A stretch of DNA of 64,000 nucleotides. It comes from JBCBKU01 sp038521345. GTDB taxonomy: Bacteria > Pseudomonadota > Alphaproteobacteria > Rhodobacterales > Rhodobacteraceae. A program made the translations under genes and the position numbers. This document shows, one piece after another, positions 50,453 to 58,748 of this stretch (position 1 is its first letter; the number at the start of each line of letters is the position of its first letter). The stretch spans positions 62,001 to 126,000 of the forward strand of contig JBCBKU010000003.1 of the NCBI GenBank assembly GCA_038521345.1. The letters are read 5' to 3'. The notes under the pieces were generated by a model. It was not told where the DNA came from. It worked only from the letters and a program-made list of their open reading frames with translations, and made no database searches.

Positions 50453-51519
50453 ACGTCATGAACAGCACGATGGAGGCATTGGTCCTTACCGCGCCGCGCG
50501 AGTTCTCGGTCCGGGAAGTCCCGGTCCCGGTGGCGGTGGATGACGAAGTTCTGGTCAAGGTCGACACCACCTATATCTGCGGGACCGATCCGCACATCAT
50601 CCAGGGCGATTTCCCGGGCTTCTGGCCGCCTGCCTTTCCGTTCACGCCCGGTCACGAATGGTCCGGAACCATTGAGAAGACCGGACCCAAGGCTGCTGCC
50701 CTTGGCTGGAAAGTGGGAGAGCGCGTCTGCGCAATCAGCCATGTGGGCTGCGGGTACTGCGCCAATTGCATGAAGGGTCGCTACACGATCTGTCTCAACT
50801 ACGGGAAACTCGACACCGGGCATCGCCAGCATGGCCATATCACCCCAGGAGCCTATGCTCAGTATATGGTCGCTTCGGTCAAGAGCCTCTACCGGGTGCC
50901 CGACGAGATGGATCTGGAATATGCGGCCAACGTCGATCCGCTTTCGATCGCGCTTTATACGGTGAACCGGTCCCGGTTCGAGCCGGGTGACGATGTCCTG
51001 ATTATGGGAACCGGGCCACAGGGGCTGATGGCCCAGCTTTGCGCTCAGGCGATGGGTGCGGGCCGTGTGATAATCGCGGGGTCCGGGGAACGCTTGGAAC
51101 TGGCCAAGAAGCTCGGGGCGATCGGCATCGACTATCGGACCACAGATGTACTGGAAACTGTCAAAGACCTGACAGGCGGTCTTGGTGTTCCGCGGGTTCT
51201 GGAATGCGCGGGGACGGCACAGGCCATTCAGCAGGCTTGTCTGGCGGCTGCAAAGGGTGGGGTCGTATCGATGATCGGCATCCCCCATTCCGATCCGAGT
51301 CTGCCAATCAAGCGCATGGTTCTGGACGAAGTCGAGCTGGTCGGAAACCGCGCCAATCCCAACACCGCCGAACCGGCGATTGCCATGCTGGCAGAGGGGC
51401 GGGTCGACCTTAAGCCATTGCTGTCACACAAGTTTCCCTTGTCCGACTTCGCCACTGCACTCGACATCTATGAAGGCCGAAAGGACGGGGCGATGAAGGT
51501 GGCGATCAAGCCCAACTGA
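50449..51519 (+). CDS. Zinc-dependent alcohol dehydrogenase (medium-chain)
   Basis: A 356-residue MDR-family enzyme. Catalytic zinc ligands Cys44 (TTYICGTDPHI), His69 and Glu70 (PFTPGHEWSG) and the four structural-zinc cysteines Cys101, Cys104, Cys107 and Cys115 (VGCGYCANCMKGRYTIC) are present. The Rossmann signature is MGTGPQGLMAQLCAQAMGAG. It resembles threonine/sorbitol-type dehydrogenases. The ATG overlaps the hydroxylase stop (ATGA), so coupled translation is likely. In the pathway it would oxidise a secondary alcohol, for instance one leading to a beta-keto acid. Confidence 0.87.
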   Translation: MNVMNSTMEALVLTAPREFSVREVPVPVAVDDEVLVKVDTTYICGTDPHIIQGDFPGFWPPAFPFTPGHEWSGTIEKTGPKAAALGWKVGERVCAISHVGCGYCANCMKGRYTICLNYGKLDTGHRQHGHITPGAYAQYMVASVKSLYRVPDEMDLEYAANVDPLSIALYTVNRSRFEPGDDVLIMGTGPQGLMAQLCAQAMGAGRVIIAGSGERLELAKKLGAIGIDYRTTDVLETVKDLTGGLGVPRVLECAGTAQAIQQACLAAAKGGVVSMIGIPHSDPSLPIKRMVLDEVELVGNRANPNTAEPAIAMLAEGRVDLKPLLSHKFPLSDFATALDIYEGRKDGAMKVAIKPN

Positions 51520-51557
51520 CCCGACCCAGCAAAACGACGAAGTCAAGGGAACAAGCG

Positions 51558-52478
51558 ATGTCTGTGAAGATCGAGTGCATTCTGGAATGCAACAACCACC
51601 TCGGTGAGGGCCCGGTCTGGGACGTGGAGGAGGGCCGGCTCTACTGGCTTGACTGCACGGGGCCACGCTTCGGGCTCGACGCGGTTTGGCGGATGGATCC
51701 CAAATCGGGCAAGGTCGAAAGCTGGGCGCTGCCCAAGGACATTGGTGCGATGGCGCTGCGCGAAAAGGGTGGGATGGTCGCGGCCATGTGCGACGGGTTC
51801 TATTTCATGGACATCAAGGACGACAAAATCGAGCTGGATCTGATTCAGGAAGTCGACGCCGATATTGAGCGCACCCGTCTCAACGATGGCAAGGTCGACC
51901 GGCGCGGTCGCTTTTTCGCGGGCGGTATGGATGATCTGGAGGAGCTGAGGAACTGTGGATTGTGGAGGCTCGACCCCGATCTGTCCGTGACCCGGGTGGA
52001 AGAGGGGCTGATGTGCACCAACGGGCCCTGCTGGAGCCCCGATGACAAGACATTCTACATTGCCGACACCTTTATCGAGGAGTTCTGGGCCTACGACTAC
52101 GATATCGAGACAGGCAGCCTGTCGAACAAGCGCGTCCACGCCACCACCAAGGATGACGAGGGGGTCGCCGATGGGTCGACGGTCGACGAAGAGGGCTACA
52201 TGTGGAACGCCCAGCTCATCTCGGGCGATCTGGTGCGCTATGCCCCTGACGGCTCGGTCGAGCGCCGGATCGGGATGCCGGTAAAGAACATCACATCGGT
52301 CATGTTCGGTGGTCCGGACCTTGACGTCCTGTATGTGACCTCGATGGCGCGGGTCAAACACCCGGCCGTCCATGATATGTTCGCCGTTCAGGCCAAACCA
52401 CAGTTTCTGGCGGGCAGTGTTTTTGCCGTGACCGGGCTGGGTATCCGCGGCCTTCCAGAACCACGTTTCGCAGGATAA
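51558..52478 (+). CDS. SMP-30/gluconolactonase family lactonase
   Basis: A 306-residue beta-propeller of the SMP-30/regucalcin/gluconolactonase family. HLGEGPVWDVEEGRLYWLD is the conserved first blade with the metal-binding Glu; RLNDGKVDRRGRFFAGGM and GPCWSPDDKTFYIADT carry the remaining Asn/Asp ligands. It hydrolyses lactones in characterised members. The start is ATG 51558 with AAGGGAAC before it. In context it probably opens a lactone formed by the dehydrogenase or the hydroxylase. Confidence 0.87.
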   Translation: MSVKIECILECNNHLGEGPVWDVEEGRLYWLDCTGPRFGLDAVWRMDPKSGKVESWALPKDIGAMALREKGGMVAAMCDGFYFMDIKDDKIELDLIQEVDADIERTRLNDGKVDRRGRFFAGGMDDLEELRNCGLWRLDPDLSVTRVEEGLMCTNGPCWSPDDKTFYIADTFIEEFWAYDYDIETGSLSNKRVHATTKDDEGVADGSTVDEEGYMWNAQLISGDLVRYAPDGSVERRIGMPVKNITSVMFGGPDLDVLYVTSMARVKHPAVHDMFAVQAKPQFLAGSVFAVTGLGIRGLPEPRFAG

Positions 52479-52482
52479 GCCT

Positions 52483-53415
52483 ATGAGCCAGAACGGGAAA
52501 GTCATAATCACCTGCGCTGTCACCGGGGCGATCCATACACCGTCCATGACGCCGCATTTGCCGATCACACCGGACGAAATCGCGTCCGAAGCCATCGCCG
52601 CCGCCGAGGCCGGTGCGGCGATCTTGCACCTTCACGCCCGCAACCCGGAAACGGGACAGCCTGACCAAAGCCCCGAAGGCTTTGCGCCGTTCCTGCCGCG
52701 CATCAAGCAGGCCACGAACGCGGTTCTGAACATCACAACCGGTGGCAGCCCCTACATGACCGTGGCCGAGCGCGCGGCGCCCGCAGCGCAGTACCAGCCC
52801 GAAGTGGCATCGCTGAACATGGGGTCAATGAACTTCGGTCTTTATCCGATGCTCAAGCGGTTCAAGGAGTTCAAGTTTGCTTGGGAACGTGAGCATCTTG
52901 AAGGGTCCCGCGATCTCGTCTTCCGGAACTCGTTTCAGGACATCGAGTACGTGCTCGAAACCTGTTACGGCAACGGGACGCGGTTCGAGTTCGAATGCTA
53001 TGACATCTCGCATCTCTACAATCTCGCGCATTTCGCCGATCGCGGCCTCGTCAAGGCGCCGTTTTTTGTCCAGTCCGTCTTCGGCCTGTTGGGCGGGATC
53101 GGGGCGCACCCGGAAGACGTGATGCACATGAAGCGCACCGCCGATCGCCTCTTCGGATCTGAATACAGCTGGTCGGTGCTGGGGGCAGGTGCGAACCAGT
53201 TGCGCGTCGCCGCTCAGGCCGCCGCGCTTGGCGGAAATGTCCGCGTCGGGCTAGAAGACAGTATCTGGGCCGGTAAAGGCGAGCTGGCCACGTCCAACGC
53301 CGTGCAGGTCACGAAAGTTCGCCAGATCATAGAAGGGCTTGGGCTTTCTGTGGCGACGCCGGATGAAGCGCGCGATATCCTGACGTTGAAGGGCGGCGAC
53401 CAGGTCGCATTCTGA
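52483..53415 (+). CDS. 3-keto-acid cleavage enzyme (BKACE, DUF849)
   Basis: A 310-residue BKACE-family enzyme. The zinc-binding motif LHLHARNPETG gives His49, His51 and Arg53, and the strand VIITCAVTGAIHTPSMTPHLP is the usual N-terminus. BKACE enzymes condense a beta-keto acid with acetyl-CoA to yield acetoacetate and a new acyl-CoA. The active-site loop PEVASLNMGSMNFG and the C-terminal GLEDSIWAGKGELATSN are typical. Four bases separate it from the lactonase gene. Its presence places a beta-keto acid in the pathway, which is the strongest clue to its chemistry. Confidence 0.9.
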   Translation: MSQNGKVIITCAVTGAIHTPSMTPHLPITPDEIASEAIAAAEAGAAILHLHARNPETGQPDQSPEGFAPFLPRIKQATNAVLNITTGGSPYMTVAERAAPAAQYQPEVASLNMGSMNFGLYPMLKRFKEFKFAWEREHLEGSRDLVFRNSFQDIEYVLETCYGNGTRFEFECYDISHLYNLAHFADRGLVKAPFFVQSVFGLLGGIGAHPEDVMHMKRTADRLFGSEYSWSVLGAGANQLRVAAQAAALGGNVRVGLEDSIWAGKGELATSNAVQVTKVRQIIEGLGLSVATPDEARDILTLKGGDQVAF

Positions 53416-53433
53416 GACGGAAATTGGTGGGCG

Positions 53434-54087
53434 ATGAAACGGTCCATTTCACCAGCAGAAGCCGCCGAGATGATCCCTGACGGCGCACGTGTGATGATCG
53501 GGGGGTTCATGGGCGTTGGATCGCCCGAACGGTTGATCGATGCACTTGTGGCAGCGGGCCGGCGCGATATCCAGCTTGTGGCGAACGACACGGCGATGCC
53601 CGGTCGCGGAATAGGCAAGCTGATTGCGGCCCGGGCGGTGTCCCATCTCAGGACGTCGCATATCGGGCTGAACCCGGAAACCCAACGTCAAATGAACTGC
53701 GGCGAACTGGACGTTGAACTGATCCCTCAGGGGACATTGGTCGAGTGCATCCGTGCCGCGGGTGTGGGCCTTGGTGCGGTGGTCACGCCAACAGGCGTTG
53801 GGACCCCCGTTGCAGAGGGCAAGGAGACCCTTGTCCTGAATGACCGGACGTTTCTGGTCGAGCCTCCGATCCATGCCGACTTTGCCTTGATCGCAGCCAG
53901 ACAGGCTGACTATGTCGGCAATCTCGAGTACACGCTGACAGCCCAAAACTTCAATCCGATCATGGCCATGGCGGGCGATCTTGTTATAGCCGAGCCGGAA
54001 CACATCGTGCCGGTGGGAATGATCCCGCCCGACGCGGTGCGCACGCCCGCGGCTCTGGTCGATCATCTGATTGAGAGGGCTCCATGA
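53434..54087 (+). CDS. 3-oxoacid CoA-transferase subunit A
   Basis: A 217-residue A subunit of the AtoD/ScoA/PcaI type. ISPAEAAEMIPDGARVMIGG followed by MGVGSPERLIDALV is the CoA-transferase family 1 N-terminus; GRGIGKLIAARAVSHLRTSHIGLNP follows. It ends at 54087 and overlaps its partner by four bases. The complex would move CoA between succinyl-CoA or another donor and acetoacetate, disposing of the acetoacetate released by the BKACE enzyme. Confidence 0.9.
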   Translation: MKRSISPAEAAEMIPDGARVMIGGFMGVGSPERLIDALVAAGRRDIQLVANDTAMPGRGIGKLIAARAVSHLRTSHIGLNPETQRQMNCGELDVELIPQGTLVECIRAAGVGLGAVVTPTGVGTPVAEGKETLVLNDRTFLVEPPIHADFALIAARQADYVGNLEYTLTAQNFNPIMAMAGDLVIAEPEHIVPVGMIPPDAVRTPAALVDHLIERAP

Positions 54088-54728
54088 TGGATGCCAAAGA
54101 GGTTATCGCGCGCCGTGTGGCCGCCGAAATCGAGCCCGGTACATTGGTGAATCTCGGGATCGGATTGCCAAGCCTGGTGGCCAACTACGTGCCAGCCGAC
54201 AAGGGCGTGTTCTTCCAGTCAGAGAATGGTGTCATCGGGCTTGGTGCGCGCCCGCCAGAAGGCATGGAAGACCCGCGATTGACTGATGCGGGCGGCGGGT
54301 TCGTGACGGCGGTCCCCGGTGCGGCGTCAATCGACAGCGCGATGAGTTTCGGTCTGATCCGTGGGGGGCATATCGACCTGACGGTTCTTGGTGGATTGCA
54401 GGTCGACTCGACGGGTCGGTTGGCGAATTGGATGATCCCCGGAAAGCTTGTGCCCGGCATGGGCGGCGCGATGGACCTTGCGAGCGGGGCCAAGCGCGTC
54501 ATCGTGGCCATGCAGCATACGTCGCGCGGTGTCAGCAAGCTGGTTGAGGCCTGTGACCTGCCGCTGACGTCCAGCCGACCGGTCGACCTGATCGTAACGG
54601 AACTCGCTGTCTTCGCTGTTGTGAAGAACGGGCTTGTTTTGACGGAACTTGCCGACGGTGTCGACATGGCCACGGTCGAGAATGCGACAGACGCGCCGTT
54701 CAGAACTGCCACCGCGCATGACGCGTGA
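54084..54728 (+). CDS. 3-oxoacid CoA-transferase subunit B
   Basis: A 214-residue B subunit of the AtoA/ScoB/PcaJ type. The catalytic Glu47 lies in FQSENGVIGLGARPPEG, and NLGIGLPSLVANYVP is the conserved N-terminal block. An alternative start three bases downstream (54087) would remove one Met. It is the last gene of the plus-strand catabolic locus and is followed by a weak hairpin and a T-run before the tRNA gene, which is on the other strand. Confidence 0.9.
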   Translation: MMDAKEVIARRVAAEIEPGTLVNLGIGLPSLVANYVPADKGVFFQSENGVIGLGARPPEGMEDPRLTDAGGGFVTAVPGAASIDSAMSFGLIRGGHIDLTVLGGLQVDSTGRLANWMIPGKLVPGMGGAMDLASGAKRVIVAMQHTSRGVSKLVEACDLPLTSSRPVDLIVTELAVFAVVKNGLVLTELADGVDMATVENATDAPFRTATAHDA

Positions 54729-54737
54729 TCGCTCCGT

Positions 54738-54758
54738 TCCCAAAGTTCGGGATTTTTT
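54738..54758 (+). terminator. Weak hairpin and T-run after the CoA-transferase operon
   Basis: TCCC (54738-54741) can pair with GGGA (54749-54752) across a 7-base loop, followed by six T (54753-54758). The stem is only four pairs, so it is a weak intrinsic terminator at best; it ends at the CCA end of the convergent tRNA gene. Confidence 0.35.
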
Positions 54759-54832
54759 GGAGCGGGCGATGAGATTCGAACTCACGACCCTTACCTTGGC
54801 AAGGTAATGCTCTACCCCTGAGCTACGCCCGC
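54758..54832 (-). tRNA. tRNA-Gly (GCC)
   Basis: On the minus strand a complete cloverleaf of 75 bases including an encoded CCA: acceptor GCGGGCG/CGCCCGC, D arm GTAGCTCAGGGGTAGAGC, anticodon stem-loop with the loop CTTGCCAAG (anticodon GCC), T arm with GTTCGAATC and the discriminator U. It reads codons GGC and GGU. No nearby integrase or att repeat was noted. Confidence 0.96.
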
Positions 54833-54992
54833 GTCCTTGGGTACCGGGGGGGATATAAACACCCGGACCGCGCTGCAAGGAAAAAATGCGCTGCCCAGGC
54901 GCTTACATCCGCGTTGTTGCGTAGTTTATCCCACGAAGCCAGAGAAGACGTGATAGCCGTTTGGGACCCCAGACCTGAGGAGCAAGTCCCAC

Positions 54993-55208
54993 ATGCCCAC
55001 TCATGCCGACATTGCCGCAAAACTTCTGCGGGATGCTGCGACTTTCTTTGACACCCTCGCCCGTGAGAACCCGCCGCTTGAAGAACAGATGCGCGAGAAC
55101 GCGACGGTCTTCAAACAGGTGGCCGATCTTGTCGAGCACGATCCGCAGGGCGAGTTGGGCGAGCCGGGCGATACCGCATCGTCCGGGTCCGGCAGCAACG
55201 ATCCCTGA
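54993..55208 (+). CDS. Small conserved hypothetical protein, 71 residues
   Basis: A 71-residue acidic protein beginning PTHADIAAKLLRDAATFFDT and predicted to be helical in its first two thirds (LARENPPLEEQMRENATVFKQVADLVEHD); the tail is Gly/Ser/Asp-rich and probably disordered. The ATG at 54993 has GAGGAGC upstream. Proteins of this type are common beside pyc genes in Rhodobacteraceae as far as I recall, but no function is known. It is convergent with pyruvate carboxylase. Confidence 0.65.
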   Translation: MPTHADIAAKLLRDAATFFDTLARENPPLEEQMRENATVFKQVADLVEHDPQGELGEPGDTASSGSGSNDP

Positions 55209-55235
55209 TACCGCCCCGAATGGGCGCGGTAGGCA

Positions 55236-58200
55236 TCACTCGTCGAACTCGACCAAGAGATCCTTGGCATCGATCTGGGCGCCAGCTTTCACGTGGACGG
55301 CCTTTACCACCGCATTGCGCTCGGCATAAAGGCCGGTCTCCATCTTCATCGCTTCGATCGTGAGAAGAAGGTCGCCCTCGACCACCTCGGCGCCATCGTT
55401 CACGGCAACAGAAGCGACAACGCCCGGCATGGGCGCGCCGACATGGCACTTGTTTCCGGCCTCGGCCACAGGGCGTGCGACCTTTGTCGCCGCCACCTTG
55501 CGGTCGGCGACCCGAACCACCCGCGGCGCGCCGTTCAGCTCGAAGAACACTCGGACATCGCCGTCTTCATGGGTTTCGCCCACCGCCTGAAGCCGGATTT
55601 CAAGTGTGACACCCGGATTGATCTCGGCCGAAATCTCTTCGCCAGCATCCATGCCGTAAAAGAAGGTCCGGGTCGGCAGCGTGCGAACTGGGCCGTAGAT
55701 CCTGTGGCGGCCCATGTAATCGAGGTAGACCTTGGGATACATCAAATAGCCCGACAGGTCGGCATCGTTCAGCTTGTATCCATTCAGCTCTTTCGACACC
55801 GATGCGCGCGTGGCTTCGATATCCACCGGTTCCGCGTGGAGCCCCGGCCGGTCGTCGATCGCGCTCTCGCCCTTCAGTACTTTTGCCTGCACCTTCGATG
55901 GCCACCCACCCGGCGGCTGGCCGAGATTGCCCTTCATCATGTCGACCACGGAATCCGGGAACGCCACTTCCTTTTTGGGATCCAGAACATCGTCGGTGCT
56001 CAGCCCTTGGCTGACCATCATGAGGGCCATATCGCCCACAACCTTTGACGACGGGGTCACCTTCACGATGTCGCCGAACATGTCGTTCACATCGGCATAG
56101 GTCTGGGCGACCTCGTGCCAGCGTTCTTCCAGACCCAGAGATCGGGCTTGCGCCTTGAGGTTGGTGAACTGCCCGCCCGGCATCTCGTGGAGGTACACTT
56201 CGGACGCGGGCGATTGCATCCCGGATTCGAACGCCGCGTAATGGCCGCGCACCATCTCCCAGTAGTTCGAGATTTCCCGTACGGCCCCGATATCGAGGCC
56301 GGTGGGGCGTTCGCCATGCTTCAGCATGTCGACAACGGTGCCAAGCGTGGCCTGGCTCGTGTTCCCGGACAGGGCGTCCATGGCCGCATCCACCGCATCG
56401 ACCCCCGCATCGACCGCCGCGCCGATCGTCGCGCAGGCGATGCCCGCGGTGTCATGCGTGTGGAAATGCACGGGCAGACCCACCTCTTCCTTCAGCGCCT
56501 TGATCAGCACACGCGCTGCATCCGGTTTCAGAAGTCCAGCCATGTCTTTCAGGCCAAGCACATGGGCGCCGGCCGCCTTCAGGTCGCGCCCCATCGCGAG
56601 GTAATAATCCCGATCGTATTTGGACCGCGCGGGGTCGAGCATGTCACCCGTATAGCAAATCGTGCCCTCACAGACTTTGCCCGCCTCTTGAACGGCGTCC
56701 ATGGCCACGCGCATGTTCTCAACCCAATTTAGAGAATCGAACACTCGGAACACATCGATCCCCAGATCGGCGGCGGTTTGTACGAAAAATCGAACAACGT
56801 TATCCGGATAGTTCGTATAGCCGACCCCGTTGGCCCCCCGAAGCAGCATTTGCAGCATCAGGTTGGGCATGCCCGCCCTCAAGTCGCGCAGGCGTTGCCA
56901 AGGACATTCCTGAAGGTAGCGATACGCGACGTCGAAAGTCGCGCCGCCCCAGCATTCGACGCTGAAGAGCTGCGGCAGGTTGGCCGCATAGGCGGGGGCC
57001 ACCTTGATCATGTCGATGGATCGCATCCGTGTCGCCAGCAGCGATTGGTGCGCGTCTCGCATGGTGGTGTCGGTCACGAGGACCTCGTTCTGGGCCAGCA
57101 TCCATTCGGCCAGCGCGGCGGGACCCTTGTCGTCGAGGATCTGCTTCGTCCCCGGCGGCGGAAGTTCGTGGCGCGCGGCGGGCGGGCGCGGGTCCTTCAC
57201 GTCGGAACGTGGGGTGGGGCGACCCTCGGTTTCGGGATGTCCGTTGACGGTCACGTCGGCGATGTAGGTCAGAACCTTCGTCGCGCGGTCCTGACGCTTC
57301 CGGAACCGGAAGAGGTCGGGCGTCTGGTCGATGAACTTGGTGTGGTAGCGGTTCTCCAGAAAGTCCGGGTGCTTGAGAAGGTTTTCGACAAAGGCGATGT
57401 TCGTTGCTACTCCTCGGATCCGAAACTCGCGGAGAGCCCGGTCCATCCGTGCGATCGCCGCCTCGGGCGTCGGAGCCCATGCAGTTACCTTTTCAAGAAG
57501 CGAGTCGTAGTATCGCGTCACCACCGCGCCGGAATAGGCCGTCCCGCCGTCCAGCCTGATGCCCATACCGGTCGCACCGCGATAGGCCGTGATGCGCCCG
57601 TAATCCGGGATGAAGTTGTTCTGTGGGTCCTCTGTCGTGATCCGGCACTGGATCGCGTGCCCGTCCAGCTTGACGTCATATTGGCTTGCCGTACCGGTGG
57701 CCTCGGCCAGGCTCTTGCCCTCGGCGATAAGGATCTGTGCCCGGACGATGTCGATCCCGGTGACCTCTTCGGTCACGGTGTGCTCGACTTGAACGCGCGG
57801 GTTCACCTCGATGAAGTAGAAGGCGCCCGTTTCCATATCCATCAGGAATTCGATCGTGCCCGCGCATTCGTAGTCCACGGCCGCTGCAATCTTCTTGCCA
57901 AGGCCGCAGATCTCTTCGCGCTGGGTCGGGGACAGATACGGGGCCGGCGCACGCTCGACCACCTTCTGGTTCCGCCGCTGAACCGAGCAATCGCGTTCCC
58001 AGAGGTGGTAGATGTTGCCGGCCTTGTCGCCGAGTATCTGCACCTCGACATGCCGGGCGCGAAGGATCATTTTTTCAAGATAGCCTTCGCCATTGCCGAA
58101 GGCCGCCTCGGCCTCGCGCCGGCCTTCAAGCACCTTTTCCTCAAGTTCTTCGGGGCCGTTCACGGGCCGCATGCCGCGCCCGCCGCCACCCCAAGATGCC

Positions 58201-58682
58201 TTCAGCATCATGGGATAGCCGATCTCGCCCGCTTGCCGGGCGATTTCGGTCATGTCGTTGCCCAGAACCTCGGTTGCCGGAATAACCGGGACACCGGCCT
58301 TGATCGCCACTTGCCGGGCCGAGGCCTTGTCGCCCAGTGCCCGCATGGTTTCCGCCTTGGGACCGATAAAGGTGATGCCGGCGGCCGCACAGGCCTCAAC
58401 GAAATCGGGGTTCTCCGACAATAGCCCGTAACCGGGATGGATCGCGTCCGCGCCCGAGGCCCGGGCAATGCGAATGATGTCCTCGATCGAAAGATAGGCG
58501 GCCACAGGGCCGAGCCCCGCCCCAACTTGATAGGCCTCGTCGGCCTTGAACCTGTGCAGGCTCAGCTTGTCCTCTTCCGCATAGATTGCGACCGTTCGCT
58601 TGCCAAGCTCATTGGCCGCACGCATCACCCGGATCGCGATCTCGCCCCGATTTGCGATGAGAATTTTCTTGAACGCAGCCAT
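55236..58682 (-). CDS. pyc: Pyruvate carboxylase
   Basis: A 1148-residue single-chain pyruvate carboxylase (pyruvate plus bicarbonate plus ATP to oxaloacetate). Residues 1-450 are the biotin carboxylase: FKKILIANRGEIAIRVMRA, then the ATP-grasp loop SWGGGGRGMRPV. From about 530 to 1000 lies the carboxyltransferase TIM barrel (TDTTMRDAHQSLLATRMRS), with HFHTHDTAG carrying metal-binding histidines. The C-terminal biotinyl domain has EAMKME with biotinylated Lys1113. The length equals that of the alphaproteobacterial enzymes. It replenishes the TCA cycle and fits growth on the sugars and C2/C3 compounds handled by the neighbouring operons. Confidence 0.96.
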   Translation of the reverse strand: MAAFKKILIANRGEIAIRVMRAANELGKRTVAIYAEEDKLSLHRFKADEAYQVGAGLGPVAAYLSIEDIIRIARASGADAIHPGYGLLSENPDFVEACAAAGITFIGPKAETMRALGDKASARQVAIKAGVPVIPATEVLGNDMTEIARQAGEIGYPMMLKASWGGGGRGMRPVNGPEELEEKVLEGRREAEAAFGNGEGYLEKMILRARHVEVQILGDKAGNIYHLWERDCSVQRRNQKVVERAPAPYLSPTQREEICGLGKKIAAAVDYECAGTIEFLMDMETGAFYFIEVNPRVQVEHTVTEEVTGIDIVRAQILIAEGKSLAEATGTASQYDVKLDGHAIQCRITTEDPQNNFIPDYGRITAYRGATGMGIRLDGGTAYSGAVVTRYYDSLLEKVTAWAPTPEAAIARMDRALREFRIRGVATNIAFVENLLKHPDFLENRYHTKFIDQTPDLFRFRKRQDRATKVLTYIADVTVNGHPETEGRPTPRSDVKDPRPPAARHELPPPGTKQILDDKGPAALAEWMLAQNEVLVTDTTMRDAHQSLLATRMRSIDMIKVAPAYAANLPQLFSVECWGGATFDVAYRYLQECPWQRLRDLRAGMPNLMLQMLLRGANGVGYTNYPDNVVRFFVQTAADLGIDVFRVFDSLNWVENMRVAMDAVQEAGKVCEGTICYTGDMLDPARSKYDRDYYLAMGRDLKAAGAHVLGLKDMAGLLKPDAARVLIKALKEEVGLPVHFHTHDTAGIACATIGAAVDAGVDAVDAAMDALSGNTSQATLGTVVDMLKHGERPTGLDIGAVREISNYWEMVRGHYAAFESGMQSPASEVYLHEMPGGQFTNLKAQARSLGLEERWHEVAQTYADVNDMFGDIVKVTPSSKVVGDMALMMVSQGLSTDDVLDPKKEVAFPDSVVDMMKGNLGQPPGGWPSKVQAKVLKGESAIDDRPGLHAEPVDIEATRASVSKELNGYKLNDADLSGYLMYPKVYLDYMGRHRIYGPVRTLPTRTFFYGMDAGEEISAEINPGVTLEIRLQAVGETHEDGDVRVFFELNGAPRVVRVADRKVAATKVARPVAEAGNKCHVGAPMPGVVASVAVNDGAEVVEGDLLLTIEAMKMETGLYAERNAVVKAVHVKAGAQIDAKDLLVEFDE

Positions 58683-58748
58683 GTCCGCCTGTTCCTTCGT
58701 CTTTTTGGTGAGCTTAGGGCAATGCTGCGCCGCAGTATATCCCTGGTC

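Noticed and set aside
54758..54832. tRNA-Gly as an integration site for a genomic island
   Set aside because: No integrase gene and no repeat of the tRNA 3' end was seen on either side within the window.
56778..58424. A 548-codon open frame on the plus strand
   Set aside because: It lies wholly antisense to pyruvate carboxylase, whose domains and motifs are complete, so it is a coding shadow.
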